Shown: positions 47,623-57,788, counted from the first letter of the stretch. The stretch: 64,000 bases of DNA from Acidobacteriaceae bacterium (GCA_019240475.1 JAFAYI010000026.1:1-64000); one strand, 5' to 3'. Made by a program: numbers and translations. Notes: generated by a model not told the origin, from the sequence alone.

Positions 47623-47901
47623 ATGGTGACCTTCCAGAGTCCATTTAGCGCCTGTTACGCGCAAAACACTTTCACGTTGCCGAGGAATGTCTCTGCAATT
47701 CAAGTACTATCCTCGCCCGAAGGAAACGTCAGAATGGGAACGATTCTGCAGCTTCCCGCCGGTACTCAGGTAAAGGTGTGCGGCGATGGATTTAACGACC
47801 GAACGGTAAAGGTGTCTTCGGAAGGCGGTTATTACTTTCTATTTTCCGAAGACCTGGAATCCGACCGGTCGTTTGCCGCAAAGACCTACGCCGGACGCTA
47901 G
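47623..47901 (+). CDS. Small hypothetical protein
   Basis: 92 residues from ATG 47623. Not recognised as a named family. Beta-rich pattern: RMGTILQLPAGTQVKVCGDG and FNDRTVKVSSEGGYYFLFSED. Similar small proteins recur in acidobacterial genomes in my memory. Its proximity to the XRE gene may be chance. Confidence 0.6.
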   Translation: MVTFQSPFSACYAQNTFTLPRNVSAIQVLSSPEGNVRMGTILQLPAGTQVKVCGDGFNDRTVKVSSEGGYYFLFSEDLESDRSFAAKTYAGR

Positions 47902-47915
47902 GGCGTCGAGGGGCG

Positions 47916-50900
47916 TCAATACCCTTCCGCTAAGGGCCGTATGAGCCGCAGCGCCGGACGAGTCAGGTAATCGTCGCGATATTGCTCATGCTCTCCGTCG
48001 TCGGGAAAATGTTCGTTCGCACGATATGGATACGCGCTCATGGCATGGAACGGAAGCGGCAGCACACTCTGGCTGAAGGCTGTATTCGCGTCCGCATCTT
48101 TTGCCCATCCATCGACGCGTAGCAGAAAATCTCGCGTCCAAGCGTCCGGCAAAGGCGGCAACTGCTCCGCCGGATACTCGAGCCGCAGTTCGTCGCCGGA
48201 GCCCATGATGACCATCTTGTCGTCCACCTTCGTCACGAGCGGCTGCACATCGCCGTAGCGCGTGTACAAACCGGGAGTGGGATTCCAATCCGAGATGGGC
48301 CGAGTCTCGCCGTAGACAAACCGCTCCGGCTGCTGGCGCGTGGGATCGACAATCAGTCTTGAAAAGCCGCGGAAATGGAGGTCCGCCGCGGCGGCGTCCA
48401 GGGTGGTCAGCCGCACCTCGGGGGCGCCCGCGTTATCGATCAAGAAGATTTCGTCCCAGTACACGCACAGGTTCGTCACAATCCTTACCTGGCGGGAATG
48501 GGTCAAGAATTTGCCGTCCAGATCGACGACAATCGTCTTGGGCTTACCCGACGGGATTCCCATGTCGTCTACCACGGTTTTCCATTTGCCCTGGGCGTCC
48601 TTCACCTGCAGATAGGGAAAGACCAAGCCCTGGCCATTCTGCGACTGCCCGAGGAACGTACTGCCGTCGGCCCAATCGACCCAGCCATTCAAGACCAGAG
48701 CCGCGTGATTGGCGGGCGCCGCCGATTGACCGAAATCGAGCGTCAGAGCATGAAGCTCCGCGACGCCCGCAGTATTGTGCGCGAACCCAGTTGGATAGTT
48801 TTGGTCGATACGGGACAGACTCTGCGCCACATCCTGACGATGGCCGTCGAGCGCTCGCACGGGATGAATTTTTTCACGAGCGCCGAATAAGCGGAACTCG
48901 GGATAAGGCGGCGCTTTGAACTTGTCGTTCGTATAAATATCGACGACGGCCGGATGATCCACCGCAATCAACTGAACCTGGTCGAGGTAAGAGACTTCGT
49001 GCAGTTCTTCGCTGATATGGATTCTGTACTTGCCATCTTCTTTCTTCAAGGCGGCGCCGGGAATCTGAATATTCTCGACGTGGTTCACTGGAAAATAATT
49101 CCCATCTCCCGAACTCGCCCCCAGCGGCGCGACGCCCAGAACATCCGTGATGAATTGGAAATTCTCGCCGTTCCAGGCGAAGATCATCGGACAGGAACCG
49201 GAAAGGCGCTGGGCCTCGGCAATCTTCAGCGTCTCGCCCGACTTCTGATGCACTTCGTTTTGAATCAGCCCGTTTGGCCAGGTGATGCGAATCGTGTCGG
49301 CGTCGGCGCGGCTATCGAGGGCGAACGAGAGCGGCACGCCGTTATAGATGCGCTTGCCGTAGAAAGCGCCGGATTTCATCTCTACCGTGGCGCCCGCCGC
49401 TTGCTTCAGATTCTTAATTCCTTCGATCCTAACAGTGCTCCAGCGCTGCTGGTCGGATGCATTGAAGTAAACGTGGAGCGATCCGTCGGGCAGAATGCGC
49501 GCGTAATCCTCGCGATGATCGCCATTGAAGTCGGCGCGAATGCGGGCCGGAGCGGTCTTCGCATTGGCAGCCAGCTCGAAATCGCCCGACTTATTCAGCA
49601 GCGCATACGTTTTCGGACCATAGCTGACGAGGTCGAGCAGCCCGTCGTGATTAAAATCCTGAACCGCCAGTTCGGCGGTTCCGGGCGCGAGGGCCGGAAT
49701 ATCCGCTGCATCGAAGACTCCGTTCAGCCGATCGCGGTAGAGCACGCCAGCCCGGCCTGCATAGGAAACCACCACATCGCGCGCCGCCGTATCGCCGCGA
49801 ATCGCAAAGGCCGCCGCATCGAGCGCATTTCCCTTCACAAAGGGAAATGCCGCCGTGCGCTCCTCGAACCTGCCATTGCCGTCGTTACGCATCAGCACCG
49901 GCTCCGGTCCGAACAACAGCAGGTCCAGATCGTAATCGTGATCGTAATCGAGCCAGAGAGCCCTGGTGACGCCCGCCGAATTCGGCACATCCAGGTACTT
50001 GACGAATGCACCCTTGCTGTTGCGATAGATGCTTGCACCGGCGCCCGTGACGACGCACAGCCCGGCGAGGCCCGTGTTATCGAAGTCGCCCACCGCGATA
50101 TCGCGCACGTCTTTCAGGCTTTCGAGGCCTGTGTTCCTGGCTTCCACCGCGCCGTTCTTGAACAGCGCGACACGGTCGCGCGACCAAACGAGCAGGTCCG
50201 CGCGGCCGGCGTATTCGGAATCGATAAGCTGCATCCCCGAGGAGGCCGGGTCCCAGCCGCTGCTCACCGCGCGATCGTCATAGCGCGTTGCTTCTTCCTC
50301 CGCCGAGGGCCGCGGCACAGGCGGGTCGTATAGCTCGGCATAGAAGCTCCATTCCATGTCCTCCGGAACAGCGGCGCCTTCGTCGCGCTTCTTGGCCTGT
50401 TCGAACAGTTGCCGTTCGCGCGCCGCCGCGTCGTGATCGCCCGCCCGTTGATAGAGCGTGAAAAGCTGAAAATGCGGCCCAGCGAGATTCGGATTCAACT
50501 TTTCGGCTTCCAGGAACTCGGGCAGAGCCGCTTGGGTATCGCCCTTCGCGCGCAGCACCGCAGCGAGATTGTAATGCGAGATGGGCTCGTCCGGAACCAG
50601 CCGGATCATGCCGCGCAACTGCTGGATGGCTTTGTCGTAATCACCGGCGCGCTTATAGGCGATGCCCAGATTGAACCACGTGTGTGGAATCTTGGGATCG
50701 TGCTTTTGGGCAACTAACAGCTCCGCGATTCCCGGTTCCGTTTGCCCGGCGCGCAGCAGCGCGATGCCGTAGTTAATCTGCTCTTCGATGGAATCGGGAG
50801 CAAGCTGCAGGGCCGCGCGCAATTCTTCAACCGCCTGGACGTGCGTGTCCGGGTTCTCATAAAACGCCTTGCCGAGATTGCGGTGTTCCCAGAGCTGAGT

Positions 50901-50981
50901 TTCGGTTTGCGGATTGTTCACCGCGCCGGCCACAAGAAAACACAACACCATCGCGGCGCTGAGAGCGCTTAAATTTCTCAT
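47916..50981 (-). CDS. Secreted TPR / FG-GAP-VCBS / UnbV (ASPIC) giant protein
   Basis: 1021 residues from ATG 50981 (RNLSALSAAMVLCFLVAGAV signal peptide). A longer frame to 51146 adds a non-homologous leader. Residues about 30-230 are TPR repeats (LGKAFYENP, WFNLGIAYKRAGDYDKAIQQ). About 290-520 are FG-GAP/VCBS repeats, beta-propeller blades with Asp-rich loops (VGDFDNTGLAGLCVV; VQDFNHDGLLDLVSY). About 540-610 is the UnbV/ASPIC module ending with IRITWPNG. The last 400 residues are beta-rich with no known domain. Such proteins are abundant in Acidobacteria and sit outside the cytoplasm. Divergent from the amidase gene. Confidence 0.9.
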   Translation of the reverse strand: MRNLSALSAAMVLCFLVAGAVNNPQTETQLWEHRNLGKAFYENPDTHVQAVEELRAALQLAPDSIEEQINYGIALLRAGQTEPGIAELLVAQKHDPKIPHTWFNLGIAYKRAGDYDKAIQQLRGMIRLVPDEPISHYNLAAVLRAKGDTQAALPEFLEAEKLNPNLAGPHFQLFTLYQRAGDHDAAARERQLFEQAKKRDEGAAVPEDMEWSFYAELYDPPVPRPSAEEEATRYDDRAVSSGWDPASSGMQLIDSEYAGRADLLVWSRDRVALFKNGAVEARNTGLESLKDVRDIAVGDFDNTGLAGLCVVTGAGASIYRNSKGAFVKYLDVPNSAGVTRALWLDYDHDYDLDLLLFGPEPVLMRNDGNGRFEERTAAFPFVKGNALDAAAFAIRGDTAARDVVVSYAGRAGVLYRDRLNGVFDAADIPALAPGTAELAVQDFNHDGLLDLVSYGPKTYALLNKSGDFELAANAKTAPARIRADFNGDHREDYARILPDGSLHVYFNASDQQRWSTVRIEGIKNLKQAAGATVEMKSGAFYGKRIYNGVPLSFALDSRADADTIRITWPNGLIQNEVHQKSGETLKIAEAQRLSGSCPMIFAWNGENFQFITDVLGVAPLGASSGDGNYFPVNHVENIQIPGAALKKEDGKYRIHISEELHEVSYLDQVQLIAVDHPAVVDIYTNDKFKAPPYPEFRLFGAREKIHPVRALDGHRQDVAQSLSRIDQNYPTGFAHNTAGVAELHALTLDFGQSAAPANHAALVLNGWVDWADGSTFLGQSQNGQGLVFPYLQVKDAQGKWKTVVDDMGIPSGKPKTIVVDLDGKFLTHSRQVRIVTNLCVYWDEIFLIDNAGAPEVRLTTLDAAAADLHFRGFSRLIVDPTRQQPERFVYGETRPISDWNPTPGLYTRYGDVQPLVTKVDDKMVIMGSGDELRLEYPAEQLPPLPDAWTRDFLLRVDGWAKDADANTAFSQSVLPLPFHAMSAYPYRANEHFPDDGEHEQYRDDYLTRPALRLIRPLAEGY

Positions 50982-51047
50982 TGAAGGAACGACACTTAAT
51001 TGTAGGTGAACCGCGGGGGGCCGAGGGCCGATTGTTAGGCTGATATT

Positions 51048-52478
51048 TTGCTTCACCTCACAGCGACCGCCATGGCGCGCCTGATCCGCGAACGCCAGGT
51101 TTCTTCGGCGCAACTCGTAACCGATCATGTCAATCGCATCCGACAAATCAATCCCGCGCTGAACGCGGTAGTCGATCTACTGGCCGATTCGGCGCTCGCG
51201 GCTGCGCGGGCCGCCGACGCTCGCCTTGCCAGTGGAGAAGCTTGCGGCGCGCTTCACGGAGTGCCGTTTTCGATAAAGGACTCGATGGATGTCGCGGGGA
51301 CCAAGTGCACTGCCGGAACGCTGGGCCGCAAGAACGCCTCGCCCGCATACCGCGACGCCACGCTCGTTCATCGTCTGCGGGAGGCCGGCGGCATTCCCAT
51401 CGCCAAGACCAACCTGCCCGACCTGCTCTTCGCGTTTGAAAGCGACAATCTGATTTACGGCCGCACGAGCAATCCGTACGAATGGGCGCGTACATCGGGT
51501 GGAAGCAGCGGCGGCGAAGCTGCGCTGATTGCGGCTTGCGGGTCTCCGCTCGGCTTGGGGAGCGACTGCGCGGGCAGCGTTCGCCTTCCGGCGGGATTTT
51601 GCGGAATCGCCGGTATTAAGCCCACCAGCGGCCGTCTGCCGCGCACCGGTCACGTTCCACCCGCCGGGGGTTGGATCGAAGCGCTTTGGCAAATCGGCCC
51701 CATGGCGCGATCGATCGAAGATCTTGTTCTCGCCATGCGCGTGCTTGCTCATCCGGATGGAGAAGACTTCACGTCGCCGCCCGTTCCGCTCGGCGATGCA
51801 TTTCACCCCGGGGATTTGCGCATCGCTTTTTTCACCGATAACGGATTCGCGCCGTGCTTGCCAGCCGTGAAAGATGCAGTCGTCCGGTGCGCTGCCTTTC
51901 TCGCGCGGGCAGGCTTTCGCGTGGAAGAGCGCCAGCCTCCAGGGGTAGAGCAGGCGTTCGATCTCGAACTCGCGCTGCTCGGCGCCGACGGGGTGGACGG
52001 CATCGACGCGTACCTGCGCGAAGCCGGCAGCACGAGCCAGCACCCGCTGCTGACCGCGTGGCTCAGCCGGCTGCGACCCTTACGCGCTTCCGCATCGGCG
52101 CTCGGCTCGCGCTGGGCGCAGTGGGACAAGTATCGGGCGAACCTGGCGCGCTTCTTTGAAAGCTACGACGCCATTGTGTGTCCGCTCTACACGGGGCCAG
52201 CGCTGCCGCACGGCGAGTCGATCCAGCCCGGCAACTTCGAAGGCTTCAGCTACACCATGGCCTGGAATGTGGCGGGCGCGCCCGCCGCCACCGTTCGCTG
52301 CGCCGAAATGGATGGGCTGCCCATCAACGTACAGGTTGTCGCAAGACCGTGGCGCGATCTGACGGCGCTGTCGGTGTGCCGGATGATTGAAGAGGAATTC
52401 GGGGGCTGGCGGGCGCCTGGCAATTTTCCGCTCAGCTCGCAGGCACAAACTGAAACGCCACGGGCGACGGCACCGTGA
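51048..52478 (+). CDS. Amidase signature enzyme (GatA-like)
   Basis: 476 residues from TTG 51048. Ser-cisSer-Lys triad: Lys in GVPFSIKDSMDVAG, the Gly/Ser-rich motif TSGGSSGGEAALIAACG with cis-Ser, and nucleophile Ser in DCAGSVRLPA. Hydrolyses amides; the absence of gatB/gatC nearby argues against the tRNA amidotransferase role. Overlaps the 3' end of the convergent lactonase by 47 bases. Confidence 0.9.
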   Translation: MLHLTATAMARLIRERQVSSAQLVTDHVNRIRQINPALNAVVDLLADSALAAARAADARLASGEACGALHGVPFSIKDSMDVAGTKCTAGTLGRKNASPAYRDATLVHRLREAGGIPIAKTNLPDLLFAFESDNLIYGRTSNPYEWARTSGGSSGGEAALIAACGSPLGLGSDCAGSVRLPAGFCGIAGIKPTSGRLPRTGHVPPAGGWIEALWQIGPMARSIEDLVLAMRVLAHPDGEDFTSPPVPLGDAFHPGDLRIAFFTDNGFAPCLPAVKDAVVRCAAFLARAGFRVEERQPPGVEQAFDLELALLGADGVDGIDAYLREAGSTSQHPLLTAWLSRLRPLRASASALGSRWAQWDKYRANLARFFESYDAIVCPLYTGPALPHGESIQPGNFEGFSYTMAWNVAGAPAATVRCAEMDGLPINVQVVARPWRDLTALSVCRMIEEEFGGWRAPGNFPLSSQAQTETPRATAP

Positions 52479-53619
52479 CCGGCTCGCCTGTTTGCGTGAG
52501 CCGGCCGGTTTCCGGATCGACGCGGAAAAGTATGAACCGGTTAGTTTTCTGATCTCCGACGAACAGGTAGCCGCCGGTGGGGTCCAGTTCCACGCCGCGC
52601 GGGAAGGTACCGCCCGTCTGGACGCTTTCGACCTGCTTAAGCGTTCCGTTGGCCGGATCTACTGCAAAGACCACGATGGTTCCGGGACCGCGGTTGGAGG
52701 AGTAAAGAAATTTTCCCGCGCGATCCAGCAGGATTTCGGCCGGCCCATCGTTCTGCCCGTTGTAATCCTCCGGCACCGTCGGCGCCTTCTGCACCTGGTG
52801 AAACACGCCGGTTGCCTCATCGCCCGCGAAAACGGTGACGAACGATTTCAGCTCGTTGATTACGTACAGATACTTGCCGTCGTGGCTGAAGACGATGTGG
52901 CGAGGACCGAAACCCGCATCGTCTTGAACGAAGGCCGGACTGTGCGGCTCCAGCTTCGCGTTGCGCGGATCGATCTTGTAAATGCGAATCTTGTCGAGCC
53001 CGAGATCGGGCACGTAAGCGAGGTTGTTGTCTGAGGAAATTACTACCTGATGCGCGTGCGGACCCGCCTGCCGCTCGGGATCCGCGCCCGACCCGGTGAC
53101 GTCCATCAAGGACGACATTTTCAAGTGACCGTCTTTTTCAATCCCGTAGGAGGAGACGCCACCGGTGCCGTAGTTGGCGACAATCAGCACCTTCCCGGTA
53201 TGGTCGACCGCCAGGTGGCAGGGGGCCTCTCCGGCCGAGGGCACGCTGTTCAATGGCTCAAGCGACCCGTTCTTGCGATCGATCGCAAAGCCGGCAACGC
53301 CGCCGATCACCTTGCCGTCGAGTTCGCTCACGGCGTAGAGGTATTTGAATTCGCGGTCGGTGGCGAGGAACGAGGGATTCGCCACGGGACCCACCAATCC
53401 CATGGGTTCGAGCTTCGCGTCCGCGGCGTGGAAGCGGTACCCGTAAATGCCTTTCCCGTAGACGCCGACGTAAACGAAGTAATCGTTTCGCGCCGCGTTG
53501 GCAGCGGCGTCGGTTCCCAGGGTCGTTTTCGCGGCGTTTTCAGCGGCGGGGAGATCAGATGCTGACATCACTGCAATGATAAGCGCTCCCGCAAACGCGC
53601 CTGCGAACTTATAGCGCAT
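52432..53619 (-). CDS. Secreted seven-bladed propeller lactonase (6-phosphogluconolactonase-like)
   Basis: 395 residues from ATG 53619 with GAGGGGA seven bases upstream. Signal peptide (FAGAFAGALIIAVMSASDLPA). Propeller blades show repeating GxVGPVANPSFLA, GEAPCHLAVDHTG, AGPHAHQVVIS and GFGPRHIVFSHDGKYLYV patterns, the last matching Arg/His sites of Pgl-type lactonases. With glucose dehydrogenase elsewhere in the window it could open gluconolactone. The exported location and the distance leave the substrate open. Confidence 0.85.
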   Translation of the reverse strand: MRYKFAGAFAGALIIAVMSASDLPAAENAAKTTLGTDAAANAARNDYFVYVGVYGKGIYGYRFHAADAKLEPMGLVGPVANPSFLATDREFKYLYAVSELDGKVIGGVAGFAIDRKNGSLEPLNSVPSAGEAPCHLAVDHTGKVLIVANYGTGGVSSYGIEKDGHLKMSSLMDVTGSGADPERQAGPHAHQVVISSDNNLAYVPDLGLDKIRIYKIDPRNAKLEPHSPAFVQDDAGFGPRHIVFSHDGKYLYVINELKSFVTVFAGDEATGVFHQVQKAPTVPEDYNGQNDGPAEILLDRAGKFLYSSNRGPGTIVVFAVDPANGTLKQVESVQTGGTFPRGVELDPTGGYLFVGDQKTNRFILFRVDPETGRLTQTGEPVTVPSPVAFQFVPAS

Positions 53620-53673
53620 AAACCGTCCCCTCTTGCTCACTGTGACATGGTACTGCGTTGCGCGGACGTCGCA

Positions 53674-55893
53674 TCACGCGTTCCTCCCCGTTCGAGCCAA
53701 CTGGTCGCGAAACATTTCCGCGTAGCCGCGCCTCGCCTCGGCGCCGAGATCTTCCACCTTCACCTTCATTTTGCGCTGCCAGTTCGGGTACTCCGCCGTG
53801 CTGCCCGGCAGATTTTGCTGATATTGCTCCATGGTTAAGTCTTCCTGGTTGAGCAGCAGAATCATCGACGGCGTGCGGGCGAGAAAGCCGACGATGGCAT
53901 TGTGGAGGGCGCCATCCACCTTGCTCAGCTGCCCGGCATCTCTAGGGTAATCGTGGGGCAGCAGGCCTTCCATGTGCAAGCGGTCGAGCATGGCCTGCCG
54001 CTCGCGCCTGCGCTCGCCGATCTGACTCCAGTAGGCGCCGTCATCGATCAGACCGGCGGCCCTGCGCGCCTCTACGTCGCATCCTTCCCAAAATCCAGTC
54101 AAGGTCGCCAGATCGTGGGTGCTCGAAGCCACTAGCGCCTGCCGCGGGTATTCGTGGCTCGGTTTGAAGGAGCCATCATGTCCGTTCTTTTCGAAATAGA
54201 ACAAGCGATAACTCAAGACGCCAAAGCGCGCCAGGGTCCGGCGAATCTCATCCGTCACGGTGCCGAGGTCTTCGCCGATAACTATCGTGCTGCTTCGGAC
54301 GCTTTCCAGCGCTAGAATTCCGAGTAGCTCCTGGGCGTTATCGCGCACATAAGTTCCCTGCGCGGCGGCCGCGCCCTCCGGAATCCAGAACAGCCGGCAG
54401 AGCCGCATCACGTGATCGATGCGCAAAGCGCCGCCGTGCCGCACCAGCTTACGGATGCTCTCCCGGAACAGACGGTAGCCGCTGAGGCGATGGGCTCTTG
54501 CGTTCGGCGGCGGAAACGACCAGTCCTGACCATTGGGGGAGAAATCGTCCGGCGGCGCGCCGACGCGGCAGCCATTTACGTAATAGTCGCGGTACGCCCA
54601 CAGGTCCGAGCCACAATTGTCCGTCGCCACCGCCAGATCGTGATAAAGGCCGATCGCCATTCCGGACTTCTTGGCATGACGCTGGGCCGACGATAACTGC
54701 TCTTCAATGACGAACTGGATGTACTGATAGAACGCGATTGTCCGCTGATGCTCGCGCGCGAAGCGACGGCAGGCTTCCGATTCGGGATCTTGATACTCGG
54801 CCGGCCAGTCCTTCCAAGTCCATCGATTCTTGTTCCGCGCATGAAGCACTTCGTCCAAAGCGCAATAGAGAGCGAATCTTGCGAGCAGATCTCCCTCTTG
54901 CGAACAATACTCTTCAAACCGGGTTTGCCGCGCTCCGCCGTTCCTGCGAAATTCCCGGAACAAAACCTTTAAGAAGCGCCGCTTCAGCCTATCGACCTGC
55001 TGATATTCAACGTACTCGGACTCGCGCAGCTTGCGAATCTGTCGATCGATCCGGCTCGATGCGCGAAGCGCTTGGGCGCAACGGGAGGCGCGGAATTCCG
55101 GGACGGCCTCGACATCGATGTAGATCAGATTCTTGTAGAACATGGACAGCGGCAGGTAAGGACTCGTGTTGTAAGGCGCGCGATTATGCAGCGCGTGCAG
55201 AGGATTCACGCCGATGAAGCTGAAGCCAATCTCCCGGCGCGCCCAGTCGCACAAGGATGCCAGGTCCGTGAAGTCTCCGCAGCCCCAATTGCGATCGCTA
55301 CGCAAGCCGTAGAGCGCAACATTGAAACCTGCCGTGCTGCCGCCGGCGGCGAGCGACTCGGGAATATAGGCTCGCTCCGGACAAACAATCAGCATGCAGG
55401 CGGCGCGGGCGCCGCCGACCACGCTCACTTCCAACGAGTGATAACCGATCGGAACTTCGGCAGGGAGGTTCAGCTGGTAGCCGAGCCACTCCCGCCCGTC
55501 CACTACTACTCGGCGCACGATTCGCGACTGAGCGGTTTCCAACGATCCCGTCAGGCGTTTTCCACTTTCGAGCGCGATCTCGAAATGAACGGTTCTCGGC
55601 TCATCGGCCGGCAGGGTGATGACAATGGCTTTGAGCGATTCGGTAACGACGGCCAGCTCCGGCGCCAAGCGGACCATCTCGTGCTCGAAACGGGCCAGAC
55701 GCTCCCGTTCAATCGAAGCCAGGCTCGAAACGTCCCAGCCGGAAGCTTGCAGGATGCCCCGCATCACTTCGGCAGAAGGGACGCGCCGGTTATGAAGCAC
55801 GTCCCAATATTCGGGGTAAATGCCGGATTCCTCGGCCGCTTTGGCAATCGCGCCGTCGTAGTCGCGAGCCGCCACAAATTCAACTGTTTGCAT
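53674..55893 (-). CDS. malQ: 4-alpha-glucanotransferase
   Basis: 739 residues, the long bacterial GH77 form. An N-terminal beta domain precedes the barrel. Motifs: [30 protein letters not shown] (nucleophile Asp), IGEDLGTV (acid/base Glu) and [14 protein letters not shown] (third Asp). Disproportionates maltodextrins in the cytoplasm and complements the GH15 enzyme. The start ATG 55893 fits; GGAACAGAAATCGC upstream has no strong SD. Divergent from nuoB. Confidence 0.93.
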   Translation of the reverse strand: MQTVEFVAARDYDGAIAKAAEESGIYPEYWDVLHNRRVPSAEVMRGILQASGWDVSSLASIERERLARFEHEMVRLAPELAVVTESLKAIVITLPADEPRTVHFEIALESGKRLTGSLETAQSRIVRRVVVDGREWLGYQLNLPAEVPIGYHSLEVSVVGGARAACMLIVCPERAYIPESLAAGGSTAGFNVALYGLRSDRNWGCGDFTDLASLCDWARREIGFSFIGVNPLHALHNRAPYNTSPYLPLSMFYKNLIYIDVEAVPEFRASRCAQALRASSRIDRQIRKLRESEYVEYQQVDRLKRRFLKVLFREFRRNGGARQTRFEEYCSQEGDLLARFALYCALDEVLHARNKNRWTWKDWPAEYQDPESEACRRFAREHQRTIAFYQYIQFVIEEQLSSAQRHAKKSGMAIGLYHDLAVATDNCGSDLWAYRDYYVNGCRVGAPPDDFSPNGQDWSFPPPNARAHRLSGYRLFRESIRKLVRHGGALRIDHVMRLCRLFWIPEGAAAAQGTYVRDNAQELLGILALESVRSSTIVIGEDLGTVTDEIRRTLARFGVLSYRLFYFEKNGHDGSFKPSHEYPRQALVASSTHDLATLTGFWEGCDVEARRAAGLIDDGAYWSQIGERRRERQAMLDRLHMEGLLPHDYPRDAGQLSKVDGALHNAIVGFLARTPSMILLLNQEDLTMEQYQQNLPGSTAEYPNWQRKMKVKVEDLGAEARRGYAEMFRDQLARTGRNA

Positions 55894-55950
55894 TGCGATT
55901 TCTGTTCCGTGCTGCTTCAGGGATGCGCGCCCTCATGGGATAATTTCATT

Positions 55951-56502
55951 GTGGCCGACTTAGAAAAATTCGAGATCAGCCAGCCGCCGGAACTGTTCGA
56001 GCGAATGGACCAAGAGTTCGGCGCTCCGCTGCACGAAGGGATCATCACGACAACGCTCGACAGCGCCCTGAACTGGGCGCGAAAAAATTCGCTTTGGCCC
56101 ATGACGTTCGGCTTGGCCTGCTGCGCGATCGAGATGATGTCGATGATGGCCTCGCGGTACGACGCGGCGCGCTTTGGGGCCGAAGTATTCCGGGGCTCTC
56201 CGCGCCAATCGGATTTGATGATCATCGCCGGGCGCGTTTCGAACAAGATGGCGCCAGTCATTCGGCATTTGTACCGTCAGATGCCGGAACCGAAATGGGT
56301 GATCTCGATGGGCGCCTGCGCCACGTCCACCGGCGTTTTCAGCAACTATGCGCTGGTGCCCGTAAACCAGGTGATACCCATCGACGTGTACGTTCCCGGA
56401 TGCCCGCCCCGGCCCGAGCAACTAATCTACTCATTGATGTTGCTTCAACAGAAGATCCAGGACGAACGCGGCACCCTGAGAAAGACTCTGAATCTCGACT
56501 AA
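55951..56502 (+). CDS. nuoB: NADH-quinone oxidoreductase subunit B
   Basis: 183 residues from GTG 55951. The four cysteines for cluster N2 are seen: Cys57-Cys58 in [11 protein letters not shown], Cys123 in MGACATSTG, Cys151 in VPGCPPRPE. Membrane-associated Fe-S subunit of complex I. No other nuo gene is adjacent, which is unusual because nuoA-N form a cluster in most bacteria; it may be an extra copy. The frame is open upstream to 55072 but only the GTG fits the family. Confidence 0.9.
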   Translation: MADLEKFEISQPPELFERMDQEFGAPLHEGIITTTLDSALNWARKNSLWPMTFGLACCAIEMMSMMASRYDAARFGAEVFRGSPRQSDLMIIAGRVSNKMAPVIRHLYRQMPEPKWVISMGACATSTGVFSNYALVPVNQVIPIDVYVPGCPPRPEQLIYSLMLLQQKIQDERGTLRKTLNLD

Positions 56503-56527
56503 GGAAGTTGGTACACAGCGGGTGCGC

Positions 56528-56983
56528 TCAGCCGACACAGCTCAGCGAGCCGGCCAACGCCTCTTCGCTTGGAAGAATGTCCGGCGATAGCAATCTGGCG
56601 GTTCGCTCGGCGCCCACTTTTGTAACTACCACCTGCCAAGCTTCTTGCAAGTCCCGGAAGAGCGACTGCACTTCCTCAAGAATTGAATCGGATTGCTGCG
56701 CGTTTGCGTCAATCAGCCGCCGTTGGCAGTAATCGTAGATGCGCGCATAATTTAGCGCGATCTCACCGCCCGCCTCGAAATCGAGCCCGTCGTTGAGTTC
56801 GACGACAACGGCGAAGGCTTTGTTGATATGCCGGACTCGACCGGCTATATCCTTCTGCCGATGGCATTCCCTCGCGCGAGCAATCGACTGCACTCCAAGC
56901 TCATACAATATCTGCACCAGCCGTTCTGGGCTGGCGCACAGAACCTCATTCTGCGCGTAGGCAGAGTGGGACGGATAAGCCAT
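56528..56983 (-). CDS. fliS: FliS-type flagellar export chaperone
   Basis: 151 residues from ATG 56983 (AYPSHSAYAQNEVLCASP); an in-frame GTG at 57004 with GGAG close upstream is an alternative. The pattern AYAQNEV, ASPERLVQILYELGVQSIARA and LNYARIYDYCQRRLIDANAQQ fits FliS, which binds flagellin C-termini before export. No other flagellar gene is in the window. A near-consensus sigma-28 site is present upstream. Confidence 0.8.
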   Translation of the reverse strand: MAYPSHSAYAQNEVLCASPERLVQILYELGVQSIARARECHRQKDIAGRVRHINKAFAVVVELNDGLDFEAGGEIALNYARIYDYCQRRLIDANAQQSDSILEEVQSLFRDLQEAWQVVVTKVGAERTARLLSPDILPSEEALAGSLSCVG

Positions 56984-57158
56984 TCCGAAATTTGATCCCC
57001 TCACTACTCTCCATCGGCAGAAAGGCGGAATTTAATTACGGTCTCGCACGATTTGCGCAAGATTTAGGATCAGAACCGCAAGATTGGCGCGCGGGTTGCA
57101 AGCCGTTCATGCTTATCAAGCATCCTCGGGCCTGCATGTATAGGGTTCCTTGTTCTGC

Positions 57159-57186
57159 TTATCGGCCCAAGGCCGTTATTTCTTTA
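57159..57186 (-). promoter_or_regulatory. Sigma-28-like promoter candidate for fliS
   Basis: On the minus strand TAAA (57186-57183), 16 bases, then a perfect GCCGATAA (57166-57159). The usual spacing is 15. It lies about 170 bases before the fliS start, with no gene in between, and sigma-28 (FliA) promoters drive late flagellar genes such as fliS. Confidence 0.4.
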
Positions 57187-57206
57187 CAGTGAGAAAATTC
57201 CGCCCT

Positions 57207-57788
57207 TCAATCACCGGTCTTCGCCACTTCCGAGGTCAACCTGCTCGCGAGCGGCTGTGTTTGGCCGGCGTACTTGTTCCCGGCCTTCTTATAGTAAGGA
57301 ACCGCCACGCGGGACGATAACTGCTCGAAGGTGAAGGAACAGATTCGCATCCCTGGATAGAGCGCCACGGGCATAATCCCCAAATTACTTAGCTCAAGGG
57401 TCGCTTTACCGCGCCAGCCGGGATCGAATAGGCCAGCGGTCCCGTGCACAATGATTCCGATGCGCCCGAGGCTCGACCGTCCTTCGAGCCGGCCGAGCAC
57501 ATCGTCGTCGAGTTCCAGCGACTCTTCGGTGATGGCCAGCGCAAATTCCCTCGGCTGCAGAACAAACGGCTCTCCCGGCTTCACCATCACGGTTCGCATG
57601 ATGTCTTGAATCGCGCCGCGGTCCCTTACGTCGATATAGGCGTGGCGGCTGTGTTCGAAGACGCTAAACTCGGCGCCCAGCCGGAAGTCTACCGAGCAGC
57701 TTCCGAACTGCTCTGCTGGAAGTTCGGGCGCGACTCGGATCTTGCCCAAAGTCAGGTAGCGTCGAATGTCCACATCGGATAGAACCAT
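57207..57788 (-). CDS. dcd: dCTP deaminase
   Basis: 193 residues from ATG 57788, the same length as E. coli Dcd; nine more codons to 57815 are not needed. Homotrimeric beta-barrel dUTPase-like fold: LEGRSSLGRIGI, TAGLFDPGWRGKATLELSN, and C-terminal KKAGNKYAGQTQP that closes over the nucleotide. Makes dUTP from dCTP for thymidylate synthesis. It stands alone between fliS and the tRNA. Confidence 0.95.
   Translation of the reverse strand: MVLSDVDIRRYLTLGKIRVAPELPAEQFGSCSVDFRLGAEFSVFEHSRHAYIDVRDRGAIQDIMRTVMVKPGEPFVLQPREFALAITEESLELDDDVLGRLEGRSSLGRIGIIVHGTAGLFDPGWRGKATLELSNLGIMPVALYPGMRICSFTFEQLSSRVAVPYYKKAGNKYAGQTQPLASRLTSEVAKTGD

Noticed and set aside
48954..50333. 459-codon plus-strand frame opposite the TPR/UnbV giant
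   Set aside because: Shadow of a real gene; no recognisable domain.
55072..55950. Upstream extension of the nuoB frame
   Set aside because: Lies antisense to malQ, has no NuoB resemblance, and the GTG at 55951 gives the normal NuoB length.
57022..57202. Imperfect inverted repeat GGCGGAATTT / AAATTCCGCC about 160 bases apart around the fliS promoter region
   Set aside because: Short arms and long spacing; could be chance and no function could be proposed.
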